From: Pristimantibacillus sp052113225
Lineage (GTDB): Bacteria > Bacillota > Bacilli > Paenibacillales > Paenibacillaceae
Length of the DNA stretch: 64,000 nt
Direction of reading: 5' to 3'
Assembly (NCBI RefSeq): GCF_052113225.1
Contig: NZ_JBFRCT010000001.1
Location: 744,001 to 808,000 of the forward strand
Position numbers and translations under genes: made by a program. Below the pieces are notes generated by a model that was not told the DNA's origin, made no database searches, and saw nothing but the letters and a program-made list of their open reading frames with translations. Shown piece by piece: positions 25,533 to 34,265 of this stretch. Within the stretch, counting starts at the first letter, position 1. Every line of letters starts with the position of its first letter.

Positions 25533-26231
25533 TTAAGCAGTTGTTTGCTCGCCTTGGTTAGCTTCAACGATAGCGTCAGCCATTTTGGACGTCAGCAATT
25601 TAACTGCGCGAATCGCGTCGTCATTGCCTGGGATTACATAATCGATTTCGTCCGGATCGCAGTTAGTATCAACGATACCTACGATTGGGATACCGAGTTT
25701 GCGTGCTTCAGCAACAGCGATACGCTCTTTACGAGGATCGATGATGAACAAAGCGCTAGGCAGACCTTTCATGCCTTTGATGCCGCCAAGGAATTTTTCC
25801 AGACGGTCTTTTTCTTTGTTAAGAATGATAACTTCTTTTTTAGGCAGAACTTCGAAAGTTCCGTCTTCCGACCATTTTTCGAGTTGACGCAGACGGTCAA
25901 TACGTTTTTGGATCGTTTGGAAGTTAGTCAACGTACCACCCAACCAACGTTGGTTGATGTAGAAGTTGCCACAACGCTCAGCTTCTTCTTTAACTGAATC
26001 TTGAGCTTGTTTTTTCGTACCTACGAACAGCATAGTGCCGCCTTCAGCAGCTACAGAACGTACGAAGTTGTAAGCTTCTTCGACTTTCTTAACTGTTTTT
26101 TGCAGGTCGATAATGTAAATTCCGTTTCTTTCTGTGAAGATATAACGATCCATCTTAGGGTTCCAACGACGAGTTTGGTGACCGAAATGCACACCAGCTT
26201 CGAGAAGTTGTTTCATGGAAATAACCGCCAT
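25533..26231 (-). CDS. rpsB: 30S ribosomal protein S2
   Basis: 232 residues from ATG 26231, 10 bases after AGGAGG. It is a late-binding 30S protein. The conserved segments LLEAGVHFGHQTRRWNPKM (about 9-27), RWLGGTLTNFQTI (about 97-109) and the DPRKERIAVAEARKLGIPIVG stretch, given here as DPRKERIAVAEARK (about 154), are all present. It has its own promoter (26360-26388) and a leader of about 120 bases with a 7-bp hairpin. The last fla/che accessory gene ends 184 bases upstream without an obvious terminator, so fla/che read-through is also possible, as in Bacillus. Confidence 0.98.
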   Translation of the reverse strand: MAVISMKQLLEAGVHFGHQTRRWNPKMDRYIFTERNGIYIIDLQKTVKKVEEAYNFVRSVAAEGGTMLFVGTKKQAQDSVKEEAERCGNFYINQRWLGGTLTNFQTIQKRIDRLRQLEKWSEDGTFEVLPKKEVIILNKEKDRLEKFLGGIKGMKGLPSALFIIDPRKERIAVAEARKLGIPIVGIVDTNCDPDEIDYVIPGNDDAIRAVKLLTSKMADAIVEANQGEQTTA

Positions 26232-26353
26232 ATTCAACACACCTCCTGTTATGGTTTTTGAGTAATTACCTCCGCCCATCGCATCTTCCGCTAAAACTTC
26301 CGGCGACCGGAAGCACCATTAACGGAATTAATAGGCGTGTGTTTTTAACACCG
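26232..26353 (-). promoter_or_regulatory. rpsB 5' leader, possible ribosomal-protein autoregulatory RNA
   Basis: About 120 untranslated bases separate the predicted start site from rpsB. They contain a perfect 7-bp hairpin CTTCCGG-CGA-CCGGAAG (26297-26313). Structured leaders before rpsB are known across bacteria. Whether this one binds S2 is an inference. Confidence 0.4.
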
Positions 26354-26359
26354 ACAATT

Positions 26360-26388
26360 AATATAACATATATGACAACACGGTGCAA
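26360..26388 (-). promoter_or_regulatory. Promoter of rpsB (sigma-A type)
   Basis: On the minus strand, TTGCAC (26383-26388), exactly 17 bases and TATATT (26360-26365). Confidence 0.7.
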
Positions 26389-26415
26389 CAGAAGTTTGTC
26401 GAAAATTTCCGGTGC

Positions 26416-26976
26416 TTAGTTCTGCTGATCAAATTCTGCCTTCGAAACGGGCTGGCTTGTAATAATCTGAATGACTTCTCCTACGGTTGGATTGCCTACA
26501 AACAAGAAATAACCTGCGCGAACAGGCTTCTTCTTCATCTTAGCGATAAAAGCAGATTTATCTGCAATCAGCTTCTGCTCCTTCAACAGCTCTGCCGTAT
26601 CTGTTAAATTCATACCGCCTGTAATATGGATTTTACGCTTTGATTCTGCCTTCTCTGTGGCTGCTGCTTGCTCTTCTGCCTTGGTGTCATTATTCTCAGT
26701 TGCTGGCGTGGCTGCAGCTTCATCATTTGGAGTCTCCGTTGGCTTCACTGCCGATGGCTTGGCTGATTCAACGGCATCCACATCAGCAGCCTTAGCACGC
26801 TCCTCAGCAATCCTATCATCTAATTCCTCTTGCGTGTAGAGCTTAGGCTCACCATCCTTAAATCCATCAGAAAGCTTCTGCTGACTCTCGTCCCCAATCT
26901 GCATAATCTGCAGAAGAATAGCGCCAGCTATGATCCCTGCACCTAGTCCAGCTACAAAGGAGCGGTTCTTAAACAT
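26416..26976 (-). CDS. Membrane-anchored protein with MltG-like LysM-type module, no catalytic domain
   Basis: 186 residues. I do not recognise a named family with certainty. Residues about 7-25 form one membrane helix. About 50-110 is low-complexity, charged and Ala/Glu-rich. Residues about 113-180 read IHITGGMNLTDTAELLKEQK, then LIADKSAFIAKM and AGYFLFVGNPTVGEVIQII. This resembles the LysM-like subdomain that precedes the catalytic domain of endolytic transglycosylase MltG (YceG), but no glutamate-bearing catalytic domain follows. ATG start behind AGGAGGAGA, overlapping the SwrB-like gene by eight bases. It is the last gene before rpsB. A role at the cell wall around the flagellar base is conceivable but unproven. 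Confidence 0.85.
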   Translation of the reverse strand: MFKNRSFVAGLGAGIIAGAILLQIMQIGDESQQKLSDGFKDGEPKLYTQEELDDRIAEERAKAADVDAVESAKPSAVKPTETPNDEAAATPATENNDTKAEEQAAATEKAESKRKIHITGGMNLTDTAELLKEQKLIADKSAFIAKMKKKPVRAGYFLFVGNPTVGEVIQIITSQPVSKAEFDQQN

Positions 26977-27526
26977 AGACCTTCTCCTCCTGCTTGGCTA
27001 GCTGCAAGATCAGTTGCACTTCCCCTTTATTCATACTCAATTTTTTGGCGATAACCTCAATTGATTTTCCTTGATTGTACAGCTCAAATAAATCGGCATA
27101 GCGCGATTGAATGCCTGATACCACTTGTTGAGGTTCAGGAACTTCAACAGTAGATTCAACCGTCGCTGCTTGGAAAGGTGGTGCCGCCTGTACCGGTGCA
27201 GAATAGGCCTGAGCAACCACCAAGTCGTTCTGACGCTGCTGCTGTAGAAAACCTAGCTGTTGCTCCAATAGCGAACATTTGTTCTCGAGTTCCATCAAAC
27301 GCTGTTTACTTAGCTCGGTTTGTGTTTTTCCTTCTTCTCGAAGAACGGTTACAAGCTTAACAAGCTCTTGATGGTCGAGCTCCGTATTCTCCATAAACTG
27401 CTCCAAAGCAATTTCCATATTACGAGTATCTTTAGACTCTTGCGACTGCTGCCGTTTCCGTGGAAGGAATAGCGAGGCTACGACTACAACAGCACCAAGA
27501 AGTACAATATAAGACCAGTTAGACAT
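26969..27526 (-). CDS. SwrB-like (YlxL/DUF6115-type) single-pass membrane protein
   Basis: 185 residues from ATG 27526 behind GAGGG; a GTG nine bases upstream is in frame but too close to that site. One N-terminal helix (about 4-22) is followed by a coiled coil (about 35-105), a Pro/Ala/Gln linker and a C-terminal helix-turn-helix-like stretch (YADLFELYNQGKSIEVIAKK then LSMNKGEVQLILQLA, about 143-178). Position after sigD, size and architecture match Bacillus SwrB, which promotes assembly of the flagellar export apparatus. The assignment rests on architecture and context rather than clear sequence identity. Confidence 0.8.
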   Translation of the reverse strand: MSNWSYIVLLGAVVVVASLFLPRKRQQSQESKDTRNMEIALEQFMENTELDHQELVKLVTVLREEGKTQTELSKQRLMELENKCSLLEQQLGFLQQQRQNDLVVAQAYSAPVQAAPPFQAATVESTVEVPEPQQVVSGIQSRYADLFELYNQGKSIEVIAKKLSMNKGEVQLILQLAKQEEKVYV

Positions 27527-27557
27527 AATACACACCCTCTACAAAGCATTACTGATG

Positions 27558-27884
27558 CTATAACGATATATCCACATGATGCCCTTTATAGGGATGCTCG
27601 GCCTGGCGGCCTCCTTCAGGCATGTCCTGGGATTCCTCCGGCTTACGTTTCCTCTTTGCCAAATAGGGATTGCCGCCCTGCCGATCCCGCTCATTACGTA
27701 CATTTGGTCCACCAGTATGCTCAACACCGGTATTTTTACTTCGCAACTGCTCCGTTTGTTTGGATGCCAGCTCTGCCATTCTTGTCTGTTCCGCAATAGG
27801 CTTATGGTTAGTCTGACTTTGTGTCCCACTTGCTTCAAGTGTCCGTGGAATCGACCATTGCAAATCAATAGGCTTAAAAGGCAT
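27558..27884 (-). CDS. Small hydrophilic protein of the sigD-distal fla/che region, function unknown
   Basis: 108 residues from ATG 27884 behind GAGAGGAG. No membrane segment or catalytic motif is visible. It opens MPFKPIDLQWSIPRTLEAS, has a basic middle (LAKRKRKPEE) and ends HPYKGHHVDISL. An overlapping frame (27539-27868) lacks a ribosome site and has a less plausible composition, so I reject it. The tight placement between the FapA-like gene and the SwrB-like gene supports a real gene. Function cannot be assigned. Confidence 0.62.
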   Translation of the reverse strand: MPFKPIDLQWSIPRTLEASGTQSQTNHKPIAEQTRMAELASKQTEQLRSKNTGVEHTGGPNVRNERDRQGGNPYLAKRKRKPEESQDMPEGGRQAEHPYKGHHVDISL

Positions 27885-27945
27885 TCGCTCAGCTCCTCTC
27901 ATAACAGCACAGTCTACATTTCTTCATTAAAAGAAAACAATGAGA

Positions 27946-29352
27946 TTACGTAAACAAAGGATACTGTACAATATCACCTTCCGAGTAACGGAATGAAACA
28001 CGCTGTACGGGATCCTTGATAAAACGGGTATATCGGCCAATTACAATTTTAATGCCGCCATATACGGTATGGCTGATGTCTACCTTGGATTTGTCCGTAT
28101 CTTCCAGTGATTTCTCAATTTCAAGAATACGCTCTCTAATCTGATCACTCTCAGCGGTAGTCTGACGTCTAGTAGCACCTAGTTTAATGCGCATCGCCAT
28201 CTTCTGATCATTAAGCTGATCTAAGGCAGCCTGCTGATCAAGAATAGCAAGCGCTTTCTCCGTCTTATCCATCGCATCCATGTTCTGCCTAAGCTTTAAT
28301 CGCAGCTCTTGGAGCTCTGAACGAAACTCTGGTCTTACCCCTACTTCAATAGAAGTGGCTGTCGACATCGTATTGCCAACAACTCGTGCAGAGACCTGCT
28401 CCACCGCTTGAATCGAACCACCCACAATTAGTCCCTTCGACCCCTGGCAAATAACGTTTCTGCCTGCCCGGACATTCGAGTGCATGATACTTTGCGATAC
28501 GAGCACATCCTCACCAGCAATGACGTTACAATCTTGGATGAAGGAGCTTTTAACATTCTTTTGTGCTTTGATGTAGCCCTTATTACCTGCCATAATACCG
28601 CCAGTAATCTCGATGGAGGCTTCAGATTCCAGTTCGGCTCCTTCTACTCCGCCAATAACACGAATATCACCGGAAGCTTTCACTCGGAATCCGCTTAGTA
28701 CGTTACCACGTATGACAACCGTACCGACAAAATCGATATTGCCAACTCTATAATCAACGTCCCCATTCACTTCATATACTGGGAAAACGTTTACTTTCTC
28801 TTTGTCAGTAATCGTGATAAGGCCGTCAATTAAGGCATACATCGCCGTTTGATTCTCATTCACGACAACGTTTTTCCCTACTTTAAACCTGGCTTGTCTG
28901 CCTTGCTTAGCTGGAATTTCTTCACCAGTTACCATCATTCCGGGGGCACCAAATAAAGCATCAACCCGCTCTGCAATTAATTGACCTCGCTTCACATTTT
29001 TCAGACGCGAAACTTCTTTGAAATCAACTTTACCGTCCTCCAGCTCAGCTGGACGTTGGGATTGCTCCTTCATATCATAGGCAAAACGGATCGAACCGTC
29101 CTTGCCTTGGGTTGCCGGATTACCCATTGCAATTAACGTTTGCTCTTTACAATAAGCAAGTGTATTCGTGCAAATCTCATGTACCAAACTTGTGCGTATT
29201 CCAAATACAACACCTTTGCTGTGTACAAATCGTTCCAATTGACCGGGAGTGCAGTCGAAATCTTCGGTGATCCGGTTAAAGGTCAGGAAGGCAGACAGCT
29301 TATCAGCAGATATCTGGATACGCAAGTAAGACTCTAATAAATGGTCATCCAC
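27946..29352 (-). CDS. FapA/DUF342 family protein
   Basis: 468 residues from GTG 29352, eight bases after GGGAG; a GTG nine bases earlier overlaps that site. The middle (about 170-345) is a run of beta-helix-like repeats rich in Gly and Val (GNVLSGFRVKASGDIRVIGG and similar), typical of DUF342. A coiled coil (about 350-425, RSELQELRLKLRQNMDAMDK) and a short C-terminal domain follow. Family knowledge: FapA of Vibrio influences FlhG localisation and flagellar assembly. In this operon flhG and flhF lie a few genes upstream. That it acts with FlhF/FlhG here is inferred. Confidence 0.88.
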   Translation of the reverse strand: MDDHLLESYLRIQISADKLSAFLTFNRITEDFDCTPGQLERFVHSKGVVFGIRTSLVHEICTNTLAYCKEQTLIAMGNPATQGKDGSIRFAYDMKEQSQRPAELEDGKVDFKEVSRLKNVKRGQLIAERVDALFGAPGMMVTGEEIPAKQGRQARFKVGKNVVVNENQTAMYALIDGLITITDKEKVNVFPVYEVNGDVDYRVGNIDFVGTVVIRGNVLSGFRVKASGDIRVIGGVEGAELESEASIEITGGIMAGNKGYIKAQKNVKSSFIQDCNVIAGEDVLVSQSIMHSNVRAGRNVICQGSKGLIVGGSIQAVEQVSARVVGNTMSTATSIEVGVRPEFRSELQELRLKLRQNMDAMDKTEKALAILDQQAALDQLNDQKMAMRIKLGATRRQTTAESDQIRERILEIEKSLEDTDKSKVDISHTVYGGIKIVIGRYTRFIKDPVQRVSFRYSEGDIVQYPLFT

Positions 29353-29367
29353 CTTGCCCACTCCCTT

Positions 29368-30138
29368 CTAATGCTGCAATAATTGTTCTTTATTTTTCGC
29401 CAGGGCACCACGAAGCCTTAAGATTGCTTTCGAATGCAACTGGGATATACGTGAGGGGGAAAGTGACATCACTTCCGCAATCTCGCTTAACGATAATTCT
29501 TCATAATAGAAGAGAGAGATAACGGTTCTTTCCTTCTCCGTTAATTTCTCAATTCCGCTGATCAGAGAGTCCTTCAAGAAAAACTCATGTGCTTTATGAT
29601 CCGGATTTTTCGCCCTTTCATCAATGAGCAGCGACAGCCTTGTCTCTGACTCTTCTTCTCTGATCGGGTCTTCCAATGAGCAAACCGTCGTGATAGCGAT
29701 TTCATGGAGCATATTCGTAAACTCTTTTTCACTTACGTTCAAATGCTGGCTTATTTCTGCATCTGTTACTGAACGCAAATATTTTTGCTCCAAGTTTTGA
29801 TAAGCTTCCTCAATTCTTTTCGCCTTTTCTCTTACAGAGCGCGGTACCCAGTCCCCTTGACGCAGACCATCAATAATCGACCCGCGGATACGCCAGGACG
29901 CATATGTCTCAAATTGCAAACCTCGGCAATAATCGAATTTCTCGATAGCATCAATGAGTCCCATCACACCATTGCTGGCGAGGTCATCCTTTAACACATT
30001 TTTCGGCAGTCCAATCGCCATTCGGTTCGTTACATAATCGACCAAAGGCAAGAACTGCTCAATTAGACGTTTCTTGGCTTCCAGATCGCCTTCTTCTTTC
30101 CACGCTCGCCACATTTCTAAATTTGCAGTTGCGATCAT
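29368..30138 (-). CDS. sigD: RNA polymerase sigma factor SigD/FliA (sigma-28)
   Basis: 256 residues. It directs transcription of late flagellar, chemotaxis and autolysin genes. Region 2 includes NGVMGLIDAIEKFDYCRGLQ and FETYASWRIRGSIIDGLR (about 56-95), and W-V-P-R-S near 97 opens region 3. Region 4 carries LTEKERTVISLFYYEELSLS and EIAEVMSLSPSRISQLH (about 195-237). ATG start behind GGAGGG, six bases after the preceding small gene. As in Bacillus it is near the 3' end of the fla/che operon, so its level depends on distal transcription of a very long mRNA. Confidence 0.97.
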   Translation of the reverse strand: MIATANLEMWRAWKEEGDLEAKKRLIEQFLPLVDYVTNRMAIGLPKNVLKDDLASNGVMGLIDAIEKFDYCRGLQFETYASWRIRGSIIDGLRQGDWVPRSVREKAKRIEEAYQNLEQKYLRSVTDAEISQHLNVSEKEFTNMLHEIAITTVCSLEDPIREEESETRLSLLIDERAKNPDHKAHEFFLKDSLISGIEKLTEKERTVISLFYYEELSLSEIAEVMSLSPSRISQLHSKAILRLRGALAKNKEQLLQH

Positions 30139-30143
30139 GTCAC

Positions 30144-30575
30144 TTACCCTCCTGTCATATGACGAATGGCTTTAGCCAATTCCTCAGGCTCTTTATTCTG
30201 GGTCGAAACTAGCTTAGGCGGTGTTAGTGGTTTAAACTGCTTCGATTGCTCCGACTGTTCTGCTTCTTGCGTATGAGTGCTATCAAGCTGTGATCGAAGC
30301 AGCTGATTGAGGTCTTCACTCTCATCAGGAGTCTGCAGATCAAGCTGCGTGCCTTTGCCATCCTCTTGTGCTGTCTCTTCTTGATGCATCACTGGCGGGG
30401 TAAGTATAAAGGCCAGTGCAATCCGCATTACAAATGCAATCGCTACAAAGGCGATGAAAGCATACATGCTGCGCATCAGCATGACAGACAGCGGGTTTTT
30501 ACCAATCGAAAACAATAAGGTTAGTACCGCGCCAATAATCCCCAAGCCGACATTCCATCGCCAATTTCCAACCAT
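30144..30575 (-). CDS. Small two-helix membrane protein between cheD and sigD, function unknown
   Basis: 143 residues, no recognised family. Two membrane helices (about 8-24 and 36-58) are followed by a polar, Glu/Gln/Ser-rich cytoplasmic tail that ends KAIRHMTGG. ATG start with AAGGAG placed inside the cheD 3' end, one base after the cheD stop, so it is translationally coupled. Bacillus subtilis has no gene here (cheD is followed directly by sigD). Confidence 0.82.
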   Translation of the reverse strand: MVGNWRWNVGLGIIGAVLTLLFSIGKNPLSVMLMRSMYAFIAFVAIAFVMRIALAFILTPPVMHQEETAQEDGKGTQLDLQTPDESEDLNQLLRSQLDSTHTQEAEQSEQSKQFKPLTPPKLVSTQNKEPEELAKAIRHMTGG

Positions 30576-30576
30576 T

Positions 30577-31071
30577 TCAAATCTCCTTTATCCCAAACTG
30601 CACGCTTCTTATCGTCAATACTCCACTCATGCTGTCAATTTCAATCGTGCGGCCATAATTCCCGCCTGTATCCTGCCCGAGGACAGGTATAGAATAGTTA
30701 GCGAGAATTCCCAAACAGGATTCTACATTACGTGGTCCGATTCGCATCGAATCGGACTGGCCTGAAAAGGCGAACATTTGTGCTCCACCGGCCATTTTTG
30801 CCACAAGGCGGTTGACTACCGCCCCTAATGTTTTCATTTGCCCAATAAGCTCTGGAATTGCCGTATCCGCATATTTGGCAATATTCATTGTCGACTCTCT
30901 GGCAATTTCTGAAGATGGCAGCATAACATGCGCCATTCCTGCAATTCGTGCAACAGGATCGTATAACGTCAGACCGACACAAGAGCCTAGTCCTGTTGTC
31001 CGTAGATGTGCTCCGCCCGCAGCCCATTTTAAATCTGCCATGCCGACCTTGATCACATCTTGTTGGATCAT
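30577..31071 (-). CDS. cheD: Chemotaxis protein CheD, receptor glutamine deamidase
   Basis: 164 residues. It deamidates Gln residues of chemoreceptors and stimulates CheC phosphatase. GLGSCVGLTLYD (about 27-38) contains the catalytic Cys, AHVMLP (about 47-52) the His, and a conserved Thr follows. It starts at ATG overlapping the cheC stop by four bases (ATGA), coupling the two partner proteins. Confidence 0.96.
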   Translation of the reverse strand: MIQQDVIKVGMADLKWAAGGAHLRTTGLGSCVGLTLYDPVARIAGMAHVMLPSSEIARESTMNIAKYADTAIPELIGQMKTLGAVVNRLVAKMAGGAQMFAFSGQSDSMRIGPRNVESCLGILANYSIPVLGQDTGGNYGRTIEIDSMSGVLTIRSVQFGIKEI

Positions 31072-31688
31072 TCGGTCAGTACTCCCAAGGATTGAAATAT
31101 TTTAGAAAAGGAATCCGGATCAGGAATGAGGAAGAAATGTCCCTCCAGCTCCTCTTTGTCTTCGAGAAACGTTGTTTCAATAAGTAAGGCGGAATCTCCC
31201 ATTTCACCGTATTGCATAAGTCCGTAGCTGAGAATAGGACCTGCCATATCTCTAGCTACTGCCGGAACCGAAGGTGCCATAGACAAATTTGTAAAATCAG
31301 CTAGGGATGATAAATAGGAGCCCGCCAAAATATTACCGATCTCGCAAAGCGCAGACATCTCCATTTCGGAATAATTGTCAAGTGCTTCGCTTTCAAGAGA
31401 TAGCAGTTGTCCGAGCAGTCGCTTGGCTGCCTCTTCTTGAATAATAAAGAACATATTGCCTGGCGCTTCCCCTTCTACCCGGAGAAAAACCGCGATGACA
31501 ACTTGTTCGGAGCCTCCCACACGATCAGCAACTTCTTCAAACGGCAGCAGGCTGACCTTAGGCACTGCCATATCTACCGGCTTGTCCAGAAGGCGGGATA
31601 ATGCAGTAGCTGCATTACCCGCTCCAATGTTGCCTACTTCCTTCAGAACATCCATCTCAAACGCTTTGAATCGATTAAAGGCGTCCAC
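31068..31688 (-). CDS. cheC: CheY-P phosphatase CheC
   Basis: 206 residues. It removes phosphate from CheY-P and is activated by CheD. Both active-site repeats are visible: EVGNIGAGNAATALS (about 17-31) and EIGNILAGSYLSSLA (about 114-128), each with the Glu and Asn of the family. The start is GTG (31688) with AGAGGTG partly inside the cheW stop region. The gene order cheW-cheC-cheD-sigD follows Bacillus apart from the inserted small gene. Confidence 0.96.
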   Translation of the reverse strand: MDAFNRFKAFEMDVLKEVGNIGAGNAATALSRLLDKPVDMAVPKVSLLPFEEVADRVGGSEQVVIAVFLRVEGEAPGNMFFIIQEEAAKRLLGQLLSLESEALDNYSEMEMSALCEIGNILAGSYLSSLADFTNLSMAPSVPAVARDMAGPILSYGLMQYGEMGDSALLIETTFLEDKEELEGHFFLIPDPDSFSKIFQSLGVLTE

Positions 31689-31690
31689 AT

Positions 31691-32152
31691 CTACACCTCT
31701 AACTGTTCGAGTTGAATAATTTCGCTCTTATTTAGTACTTCGGACAAGTTCAGCATAATAAGCAAGCGGTTGTCACCGAACTTAGCAATCCCTCTTAAAT
31801 ATTTCGCTTTAATTCCTCCGACAATCTCCGGCGGTAAATCAATGGTATCGGTATCGATATCAACTACATCATTCGCAGAATCTACGATAAAGCCAACTTC
31901 CATATCAGCAGCCGCCACTACGATAATCCGGCTGTTCTCCGTTGTTGTTGATTCCGCAAGACCAAAACGTCCGCGCAAATCAATGACAGGAACAACAATA
32001 CCGCGCAGATTGATAACACCTTTAATGAAGGAAGGAGTTTTCGGAACCCGAGTAATTGGGGCTAGACGTTCGATCGTACGAACTTTATCCACCTCAATGC
32101 CATATTCCTCATGTGCCAGTGTAAATACGATTACTTTTAATTCTTCTCCCAT
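31691..32152 (-). CDS. cheW: Chemotaxis coupling protein CheW
   Basis: 153 residues. It links chemoreceptors to the CheA kinase. A single CheW fold with GIEVDKVRTIERLAPITRVP (about 18-37), FIKGVINLRGIVVPVIDLRG (about 42-61) and a C-terminal LIMLNLSEVL stretch. ATG start behind GGAGGG, 13 bases after the cheA stop. Confidence 0.97.
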   Translation of the reverse strand: MGEELKVIVFTLAHEEYGIEVDKVRTIERLAPITRVPKTPSFIKGVINLRGIVVPVIDLRGRFGLAESTTTENSRIIVVAAADMEVGFIVDSANDVVDIDTDTIDLPPEIVGGIKAKYLRGIAKFGDNRLLIMLNLSEVLNKSEIIQLEQLEV

Positions 32153-32165
32153 CGGTAAGCCCTCC

Positions 32166-34229
32166 CTATTTGATTAACGCGTTAGGATCAATGATGAGTG
32201 CCACTTGGCCATCGCCAAGAATTGTTGCACCTGAAATTGCCTCGATATTGGTCAAATATTTGCCGAGCGTCTTCAGAACAATCTCGCTCTGTCCGATAAA
32301 CTCATCCACCGTGACAGCCGCCCACTTATCGCCTTTACGAATAACAACAATCTCTGTTTCTGATTCGTTATGCTCGTTAAAATCCGGAGATTCGAGCACT
32401 TTACTAAGGGAAACTAAAGGAATAACCGCGTTGCGGAAATGAATCATTCGATTACCATGAACGTTCAAAATCTGCTCTTTTTGAATAATACCTGTCTCTA
32501 CTATTGAAGTAAGAGGAATGGCATATTTCTCTGAACCTAGCTTAATCAGCATTGCCGAAATGATAGATAGCGTTAGAGGCAACTGCACGGCAAACTTTGT
32601 TCCTCGTCCTTGAACAGAGTCAATTGTAACGTTGCCGCCAAGTGAAGTGATCTTCGATTTTACTACATCAAGACCAACTCCACGTCCAGAAATATCCGAG
32701 ATTTTGTCAGCCGTACTGAAGCCCGGTGCGAATATCAACATGTTGATATCCTCGCTCGTCAGCTGCTTGGATTGTTCCTCTGTTACTACTCCATTCTTAA
32801 TGGCCGTCTGAAGCACTTTCTCTTGGTTAACGCCACGTCCATCTTCTTCTACTTCGATGAATACATGATTGCCGCTATGGTAAGCACGTAGATTGATAGT
32901 ACCTGTCTCGGATTTACCCGCCGCAATCCGTTCTCCAACCGTCTCAATACCGTGGTCGACCGAGTTACGAAGCAAATGAACGAGCGGATCACCAATCTCA
33001 TCGATGACGGTCCGGTCAAGCTCTGTATCTGCACCAGTAATGACCAGATCAATCTTCTTATCAAGCGATTTGGCCAGATCCCGAATCATACGCGGGAATC
33101 GGTTGAATACCGAATCTACTGGGACCATTCTCAATTTCAATACGATATTTTGCAGATCTGAGCTTACACGAGTCATATGCTCTACTGTCTCTGTTAGATC
33201 ATTACGACGGATCTCACTGGAAAGCTGCTCTAGTCTTACTCGATCTATCAACAGCTCACTGAATAGATTCATCAATGCATCAAGCCGGTCAATATCAACA
33301 CGAATCGTTTTTGATACGGCTGCTGGTGCTGCAGAAGCAGCAGCTGCCTGCGAGCGCGCTGTCGTAACCTGCTTGCTAGCCTCTTCTTTCGCTACCGCTC
33401 CCACTTGAACTGGAGCAGCTGCAGGAGATTGCTCTTTGGCAGCATTATTCAATATGGCTAACGATTCGAGATCCAGCAGAGCAACCGAAACCTTCTCAAT
33501 CTCCGAAATAGCTGAAAGTTGTGTTTCAAGTTCTTGCTGAGATAAGGTCGAGATGGTAAACACCGTGAAGGAACGGTCGAACTTATCCTGCTCTAAATCC
33601 GTTACAGGCGGTTCTGATTTTATAATATCGCCGTTCTTGCCCAGCAGGTCGAATACCATGTAAGCACGGACCGCTTTCAATACACAATCCTCACGGACCT
33701 CGACTTCAATAAAGTAAACGTTATGTCCGCTATCGATAGATTGCTGAATAACAGAGGTTTGGAATTCGTCAAGTAATGCAGGTCCAGTTGTCTGCGTGCC
33801 ATTAGTGGCTGCCGACGAAGCTGCTGCAGAAGCCCCTGAAGTTTTGTAATCCCCTTTTACAATCGACTGAAGGGAAGCTACTAGCGAAGTTACATCCGCT
33901 TTACCCGTGCCTCCTCCTACGATATCCTGGACCATTGCTTCCAGAGCATCAAGCCCTTTAAACAGCGTATCAAAGATGAAGCTGTCCATCTTAAGCTTAC
34001 TATTACGTACAAGATCGAGGACATTCTCCATCTCATGTGTCAGAGAAGCAAGGTCTTCGTACCCCATCGTAGCAGACATACCCTTAAGCGTATGGGCTGA
34101 ACGGAAAATCGATTGGACGATCGACAGATCCTCCGGTTCGCTTTCGAGGCGTAGCAGATTTTCGTTCAAAGATTGCAGGTGATCATTGGACTCGTCGATA
34201 AACATTGACAAGTAAGCGTTCATATCCAT
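32166..34229 (-). CDS. cheA: Chemotaxis histidine kinase CheA
   Basis: 687 residues. Autophosphorylates and passes phosphate to CheY and CheB. The HPt domain carries the phosphorylated His at 46 (SAHTLKGMSATMGY). A P2 binding domain (about 165-260) sits between Ala/Ser/Gln-rich linkers. A P3 dimerisation helix (ALMNLFSELLIDRVRLEQLS, about 310-330), a HATPase domain (LLRNSVDHGIE, DDGRG-like VEEDGRGV, and GRGVGLDVV) and a C-terminal CheW-like P5 domain follow. ATG start with AGGAGGTG. Confidence 0.97.
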   Translation of the reverse strand: MDMNAYLSMFIDESNDHLQSLNENLLRLESEPEDLSIVQSIFRSAHTLKGMSATMGYEDLASLTHEMENVLDLVRNSKLKMDSFIFDTLFKGLDALEAMVQDIVGGGTGKADVTSLVASLQSIVKGDYKTSGASAAASSAATNGTQTTGPALLDEFQTSVIQQSIDSGHNVYFIEVEVREDCVLKAVRAYMVFDLLGKNGDIIKSEPPVTDLEQDKFDRSFTVFTISTLSQQELETQLSAISEIEKVSVALLDLESLAILNNAAKEQSPAAAPVQVGAVAKEEASKQVTTARSQAAAASAAPAAVSKTIRVDIDRLDALMNLFSELLIDRVRLEQLSSEIRRNDLTETVEHMTRVSSDLQNIVLKLRMVPVDSVFNRFPRMIRDLAKSLDKKIDLVITGADTELDRTVIDEIGDPLVHLLRNSVDHGIETVGERIAAGKSETGTINLRAYHSGNHVFIEVEEDGRGVNQEKVLQTAIKNGVVTEEQSKQLTSEDINMLIFAPGFSTADKISDISGRGVGLDVVKSKITSLGGNVTIDSVQGRGTKFAVQLPLTLSIISAMLIKLGSEKYAIPLTSIVETGIIQKEQILNVHGNRMIHFRNAVIPLVSLSKVLESPDFNEHNESETEIVVIRKGDKWAAVTVDEFIGQSEIVLKTLGKYLTNIEAISGATILGDGQVALIIDPNALIK

Positions 34230-34265
34230 TTTGTCGCACCTCCTGATAGGACTTTATATCGTCTA

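Noticed and set aside
27539..27868. Alternative frame overlapping the small hydrophilic gene
   Set aside because: No ribosome site and unlikely composition (Trp/Ile/Cys-rich random-like). The other frame has a good Shine-Dalgarno and a plausible sequence.
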